Positions 58,501 to 64,000 of a DNA stretch of 64,000 nucleotides are shown piece by piece. Both the position numbers and the translations under genes were made by a program. The DNA comes from Morella rubra (taxonomy: Eukaryota > Streptophyta > Magnoliopsida > Fagales > Myricaceae), in assembly GCA_003952965.2 (NCBI GenBank), contig CM025851.1, forward strand, positions 16,646,689-16,710,688, given 5' to 3'. The notes under the pieces were generated by a model that saw only the letters and a program-made list of their open reading frames with translations, did not search any database and was not told where the DNA came from. The stretch's first letter is position 1. The number at the start of each line of letters is the position of its first letter.

Positions 58501-59354
58501 TCCATATGGCCAATCAAGCATCGAAAAAAGTTGCATACTTCGTCCATGATAGTGGTCTTTATGCTCAGAACACCAATTGATACCTTCCATCGATTCCGTT
58601 CCCGAAAAGTGTAATCAAGTTTGTGCCCTATCAGATCATTATCTATGGGGATTCCAAATCATTTGACTCAGAACAAGCACCCATTTGTCGTCTCCCCAGT
58701 GGGACTTCCCCACTTGTAGCCCTCGTTGGCACCGTCTGTCATAACCAAAACACTCTCTCTCGTGACCAACCAACCCACCTTACTAGGAAGAATAGAAGGT
58801 ATACTAAAACATAAATAGAAGACAAGACAGTGCCATAAACAACTCGAGACGATCCCTTTCTTTTTTTGGATGCCATGGTCTGACATGGTTCCCCATGCTC
58901 GGAGAAGACAATCTTGAAACCCCTCCCTTCAGGCCTCACTCACATTCCCTTGCCACATTTTCCATCACCCTAGCTAGTATAACCTACTGGCTACTGCCCT
59001 CTGTTTTTCAGGCTATCCCATGAAGATCGCGAGCGATGGGAGAATGAAGATTTGAAGAATTCAACGTCGTCATCCGATTTTAAGGCACATTCACTGTTTG
59101 AGGTGATTTTGGTTCTCCTCCTCGAACGACTTATTTCTTGGGTTGCCTTCCTATGATTGGAGAAGGCTTCTTTTCGAGTTTACGATTGAGATTGATAGTA
59201 TTTCTCTTTTTGTAGCCAAAAGTAAGCAAGCCTTTCATGGATTGTTGAAAAGCTGCCTGATAGCTGGAGTGTTAATGGATTCGCTTTGTCAATGGCTATC
59301 TGGGGTGCGTTTCAGGGATTCAACATGAAAGATGGGGAAAAGGCTTTACGGGCT
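55537..59354. other. Intergenic region between divergent genes
   Basis: No gene is recognised. The first 250 bp are the CURT1A promoter side. AT-rich DNA follows, then a small dispersed repeat (56850-57050), (TA)n and (GA)n runs (56758-56772, 57244-57264, 57376-57396), a G+C-richer patch (57640-57770) and short frames without motifs. The sequence at 57290-57460 looks like a plant leader (CT-rich on the minus strand), but the only ATG there is followed by a few codons. Confidence 0.45.
56845..57050 (+). repeat. Interspersed short repeat, caattgcaaatatccaaagaac
   Basis: The word aattgcaaatatccaaagaa occurs at 56851, 56936 and 57018, with related pieces (gtccaaagagctc, gtccaaagaactcag) and a repeated aaccaactacaaac...gccagatatct block (56889 and 57047). 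The units are about 80 bp apart, so this is a decayed tandem duplication. Confidence 0.75.
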
Positions 59355-60223
59355 ATGTTGATCGGCTTCCATAAAAGTTGGTCCATCACATGGGTGTTGT
59401 TTTGTTTGTCATTATCATTGTTTGCTCAGGGCTCAAATGACTATGACCTTGATCTCTAAATAAGTTTGCTCATGATTATGCAACCAAATTTCTAGCCCAT
59501 CCTCGTACAGGCACTCTATACAGTATTTCTCTCCCCGCAAATTTCTCTGGCATAGAAGTCTCAGTTGTTAGACTCCGAAGTGGACAATTTTGGGCTACCG
59601 GGAAGAATTTTAGCTTCTTCCAAATCCCTCCAAGGATTATGCCAACGCCTTATGCTAAAAGGATAGCCATAATGTATCAAAACCTGGGCAATTGGTCTTC
59701 TTATTACTTTAAGGTGCCGGGCTACAAGTTGGTTGCGCCTGTTGTGGGCTTCGTGGCTTATGATTCATCGAATTCAAGCACAATAGGCAATCGTAAAGTC
59801 AAATTCAGCATCATGGGGAGGCCCATTTCAGTTCATTTTCCTCTTATTGATCGGCGAGAAGGAAAGAATGCGACACCAAAATGCGTCAAATTTGGTGCTG
59901 ATGGGTCATTTACATTAAGAAACATGAATAAGTCACATGTTTGTGTTACAGAAGGCCAAGGTCATTTTTCTGTCGTTGTTCCAAAGACACGAGCTGAGGG
60001 ACGCATCAGATTTTGGGTGCTCGGATTCTCCCTTGGATTTGTTGGGTTGGTTTTTATGGGTTTGATCATTGCAGCCACTTTCAGAAGAAAAAAGATGAGA
60101 GGAATGGAAAAGCAAACTGAAAGAGGCGTGGCTTTTGATACATTTTGGATTGGTGGGAGTAAAATGCCTTCTGCTTCAATGATCAGAACTCAGCCAGCCC
60201 TTGAGAATGATTACGTTCCCTGA
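59355..60223 (+). pseudogene. DUF1191 membrane protein gene with one frameshift
   Basis: From the ATG at 59355 the frame encodes a signal peptide (hydrophobic ITWVLFCLSLSLFAQGS) and DYDLD, then hits a stop at 59457-59459. The next frame, starting at 59453, continues without interruption to TGA 60221-60223. Restoring one base near 59453 would give about 289 residues, the family's normal length. The body has the DUF1191 hallmarks FAHDYATKFLAHPRTGTLY, VVRLRSGQFWA, YQNLGNWSSYYF and VAYDSSN, two Cys (about 177 and 197), one membrane helix (about 220-243, FWVLGFSLGFVGLVFMGLII) and the tail SKMPSASMIRTQPALENDY. Function unknown. The rest is undamaged, so an assembly error is as likely as a true mutation. 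Confidence 0.85.
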
Positions 60224-61959
60224 TTCAGTACGTAGTTTCTTTGCTTATTAAGCCGATTTCCGTAGTGTACAAGAGAAGATCATACCTTTGAATGTTCGTT
60301 GAATTTTGCAATGACAAGAAAAGCAATTTGGTTCGTGTAATTTTCTTGTTGAATTTGTAGTAGCACTTATCTGTCAATACATGTATCTGTTTCTGAGACT
60401 ATGAAGGAAAAAAATTAGTTGAGAATTTTGATTAGAGAATCTGTCTCCTACATTACTTTTGTCCAAGCCTTGTCCAGATCGTGCTCTCTGATCAGTTTAT
60501 GCATGCAGTTTGCCTTAGCTGGAGCTAGCTACTGAAGGGCGCCGGCAACTTAAGAGTTATACCTGCAAGTATGCAAAAATCCGTAAGACTGATAAAGAAC
60601 CATGAATGAAAGAATTAAACAAAAATAAAGATAATTGTTCTGTTGATTGTTGACTTGAATTTTTAGATTGCACTTGCATAAACAGAAATTACTAGATGAA
60701 AACAATAAAGAGAAACTACTATATATATATATATATATATATATTCATTTAACCACTCGGGATGTCTTTGATCCGTTATACTTAATTGGATGAGAATGAT
60801 AATTATCTCTAACCGAAAAATCTAATGATAAATGCTGTAAAAATATTCATACAATGGGATTTATGAATAATAAATGGTTTGACCATAAAGTAAAATTTCA
60901 TACCTTTCGATTAAACAAAAATCATTTTATTACCTTATTGAGGATCAAAATCACACCATAAACTATTAAACTTTACCTTTAATCTTAACAATAGAGTTCT
61001 AGCCTGACATCTTCACAACGAAAGCCATTAAAAAAAAAAAAAAAAAGCTTCCTAGAAAAACAACAAAAGTAAAAAATGTCATTAATGCTATGTTCTCTAC
61101 CTTTTTAAGCTCTCTTCTACGAACTCATTTTTCACCCTTCAGATATGCGAATCTCAAAAACTTTATGAAATCCAAAATTATAGATGACTCAGAGAGCTTT
61201 GAAACTCTGTAAAGATATCCCATTATTAATTTGGATAACTAATTAATTAGTTATAAATGCTTTCGTTAAACAAGTCTAGATACATGCACTTCTATCTCGA
61301 TTTTAATTTGTTTCATTAGTTCAAATGTAGTTTCCCTCTATCCAATCGGAGGAAATTGATATGACCAAAAATCCTACAAGCTCTCATCTTCATTAATTGA
61401 ATAGAACTCAGTGATTATAATCACTTATCTTTCAAATTAATTACGAAGATAAAACATCTATACGTGATTAGAACTCTTTTTTGAATAAACACATAGATCG
61501 AATTGGATTAAAAATCAAATACTAGTTTCAAAAATTAAAGCGTGAAATGACTCTAATAATAATGTAAATTGTCTGTCCCATGAATACTCATCATTAATCC
61601 ACTACTTTAGGTATATAGATATGTTAATTAGTAATTCCTTCTTAACATGTTTAGTTCATTTATAAATTGCAACCAATAGTTCAGTTTCGCTAAACTGTTG
61701 CATAATGCCACTACCAAAGCAGCAAAAGTTCAAAACTGTACACTCTGCACAATTGTCTCCAATCACGGCCGCTTTAGTTCATAGTTTCATGGAGTTGGAA
61801 GATCATATAATTTTAAAGCGAACAATGCATTAACATGAAAGGAAAGTTTTGTCGCACTGACTTCGAAATTCCAATTTGGGGTGGGTAGATCTATTCATAA
61901 CACGAACAGGAGTTTACGTTTTATCTGGCTTGAAAGGTTCTTTAGTCAGAAGGGATCGA
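60224..61959. other. Intergenic DNA between convergent genes
   Basis: No gene is recognised. An (AT)n run of about 25 bases lies at 60720-60744 and an A-run at 61030-61046. The two flanking genes point toward each other, so their 3' UTRs occupy the ends. Confidence 0.5.
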
Positions 61960-63431
61960 TCAGCCAATAGGGTAAAGGTCACAGAGTTGGGGGAGTGGAA
62001 AAGGAGGATCAAAATAAGAACCATTGAGAATGGCCCATGCGACGATCTTGTTTGCTGCTTCGGTGGTATGAATTCCGTCCCAGCTGACATAGTTTTCAGG
62101 GTCACTGCATGGTTCTGCTGTCACGGTGCTCCCATTTATAACCTTGCTGTTTCCACAGTACAAACTGCGATCGAAATTATAGGCACCGCCCCCATGTCCA
62201 CAACATGCTTTGGTACCGTATTGGAGCCCTGCTCCATAACATATCATTAGTTAGAGGCTATGATTAATTCAAATAACTTTAAGCTTGTGCTTTGTTTGGT
62301 GTGTTCGAAATTAAAATCGTACCATGAGCTGTGGGATGGCGGAAGAGCTCTAGCAATGCAGAATAAGTGTCCACGTACACAACAGAAGCATTTGGGAGAG
62401 TTTGCCTAGTTTGTTCTAGTGCCTCCTTCAACATGTTGTTGTAATCCACCACTGCATTGTTGTAAGGGATCAGGCATCCAAACGCATCAAGGTCCGAACT
62501 GCTATGAGGAAGATCTACTAAGAGTGCTGGATAACAACCCACAGGTGCAAGATTGAGTACAAGAAACGCCCGCCCACCTAACGCATATAGCTCCTTGAAA
62601 ATTTGACGTGGAATAGAAATGGTTATATATTTATATATACTAGCAAATGCAGAAAGCAAAAAAAGTTATCAGTTTGAAACATGGCAATGGCCTTCCCTTT
62701 TCTCAAAACGAGAAAATAGAAGAAACATTGGGCTGGACCAAGCCTTTATTGGCAGGTGGCCGTGATGCTCTGTAGTGAGCCCCAGACTCCACCCAGTTAA
62801 CTTTGGGTTTGGCTCGTCAGGACTCAAAGAACATCTTACGGAGGTACTTACCTTGATGGTGCCAGCAATTTGGGAAACCACTCGAGGGAGATACTGCTTC
62901 ACTCCACCTATTCCAATAGCTGCTAAGTTGGGAGTGAAATCATTTTGACCGATATAAAATGTGTACAGCGATTTCCCAAAAATGCCTGGCGGAGGCAGTT
63001 TAGATCCTAAAGAAACAACATTAAAGCATTTGCATTACACAAGACAATCGCTAGTGCTTTAGAGTGAAGTCAATTCTTATATTCTAGCTCAACAAGCAGA
63101 GCTAAATCTCAGTTGGCAGTTCAATAACAACCGACAGTAGATTTCACGGGCCAAAACCATCTTAAACAAAACGAACAAAATGAATGAAATAGATGGAATC
63201 ATGGTTTACCTGTTCTCCCTGAGGAGCGAGAAAGCTCATCAACTCTGGTCTTGAATTCCTTCATTTGGTTGAGCTGAATGGCCAGAGAAAAGGGGCTAAT
63301 TCCGGTAACAAATAAAGAAGTGTTTGGAAGGAGTACTGTTGATGCCGATGTTGCGTAGTTGGCCCCATGTCTATAATCAGATCCAATTGATTGCAGATAT
63401 GGGCTTAAAAATGGGAATCTGAGAGCTTGAG
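61960..63431 (-). CDS. GDSL esterase/lipase, 5' end outside the window
   Basis: Four minus-strand exons are visible: 63431-63210, 63006-62852, 62593-62323 and 62228-61960, with GT/AG junctions and no stops when joined. The first visible exon begins within the protein (LRFPFLSPYLQSIGSDYRHG). The next has the family block with YIGQND, the third LNLAPVGCYPALL, and the last WDGIH, the DxxH that supplies the catalytic Asp and His. The nucleophile block (GDSxS) and signal peptide belong to an exon to the right that is not in the window. The protein matches the Arabidopsis At4g01130 type. These SGNH-fold enzymes are usually secreted and deacylate lipids or wall polysaccharides. The substrate is unknown. 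Confidence 0.93.
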
Positions 63432-64000
63432 CTGCCAGGTGCAAAATCATGGAGTTCACTACTTGCCAGAACATAAAGTCCCTCCACAAGTATCAATAAT
63501 TTGGTTTATTATCTCCAACTGTTAAGGTTATTTGATTGCACAAAAACAATTTCATCTTCTTCACAGGTCATAACTACAAAACTTGTGATTTTACTGTCAT
63601 CTTGTGTTGACTGCCATACGGATACAGTCACAGTAAAATTTAACTTTTGTTAGTGCCATTCTTTAGAATGTTCTAATTGTTTTTTGGGAAGGTATTTCAG
63701 GGGCTAATAACCTAAGAAAGAATCTCCAAGTGCAACTAATTTTGGATTGATATTTTTGCCAATTCCTTATCCAATTGCACGATGCAATTTAAAAAAAAAT
63801 AGATACAAAAGATAGACCTTACACCTTTTAATGTTGTCCATGTAAAATTTTGAATGAGATCCATGTGTTGTGTCTATCTTTCTCTCTATACAATTCCAAT
63901 AGTAAATTACATGAATAGCTTAATTTGCTACTTAAATTTGAAGAGTGAAACAAAATAAGCATTGAATGTTGTAGGACAGCATTGTCCTATACTTTCCATG
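63432..64000 (-). other. Intron of the GDSL gene, open to the window edge
   Basis: The acceptor (attttgcacctggcag) lies at 63432-63447. No coding block with the GDSxS nucleophile motif is found up to 64000, so this intron is longer than 569 bp. The sequence is AT-rich and shows nothing else. Confidence 0.75.

Noticed and set aside
60720..60746. (AT)n run as a regulatory feature
   Set aside because: Simple microsatellite in intergenic DNA, with similar runs at 26861, 27222, 50045 and 56758.
1..64000. CRISPR arrays, bacterial-type defence operons, riboswitches, rRNA or tRNA genes
   Set aside because: None found. The genes are eukaryotic with spliceosomal introns, and the spaced repeats seen are transposon tandem units, not CRISPR.

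Overview
The window is nuclear DNA of a flowering plant, almost certainly a eudicot and probably a woody rosid. The reasons are intron-containing genes with GT/AG junctions, close matches to Arabidopsis-type proteins, AT-rich intergenic DNA and a dense mixture of plant transposon classes. There is no bacterial-style operon, CRISPR array, or rRNA or tRNA gene that I can recognise.

Layout. (1) 1-26650 is a transposon-built block. A foldback element (1877-2410) is followed by a complete-ended but defective CACTA element (2446-11389, target duplication CAC) and a TRIM-like element (11867-12173). Next comes one minus-strand LINE, spread from about 26412 down to 12190 and cut by at least four later insertions: a palindromic MITE (13524-14510), a long solo-LTR-like element (15141-23402), a hAT derivative (23662-24695, itself carrying a MITE) and a second hAT-like element (25044-26318). 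The solo-LTR-like element is interrupted by a gypsy element that keeps gag and a decayed protease but no reverse transcriptase or integrase (18290-22801, target duplication GTGTA). (2) 26650-42300 is gene-bearing: an LRB/POB1-type BTB protein (30665-34470, 6 exons), eIF1A (38464-38901) and a probable mitochondrial ribosomal protein (41545-42291, minus). A pararetrovirus relic and a MITE with a perfect 9-bp duplication lie between them. (3) 42531-49974 is a Ty1/copia element (target duplication AGTTT) without integrase; its 5' LTR holds a second copy of the solo-LTR-like family (46011-49914). (4) 50000-52800 holds degraded retroelement pieces. (5) 53230-64000 holds CURT1A (minus, 5 exons), a DUF1191 membrane protein gene with one frameshift, and a GDSL esterase/lipase (minus, 5' end outside the window).

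The genes look independent in function: light-signalling ubiquitin ligase adaptor, translation initiation, mitochondrial translation, thylakoid shape, an unknown membrane protein and a secreted lipase. From memory, four of them (LRB, CURT1A, DUF1191, GDSL) match the neighbouring Arabidopsis loci At4g01160, At4g01150, At4g01140 and At4g01130, so the window probably preserves an ancestral gene order stretched by transposons.

The most unusual item is the repeat family with copies at 15141-23402 and 46011-49914. Each copy is about 3.7-3.9 kb, LTR-ended and duplication-flanked, has no visible retrotransposon genes, and carries the same short protein-like reading frame.
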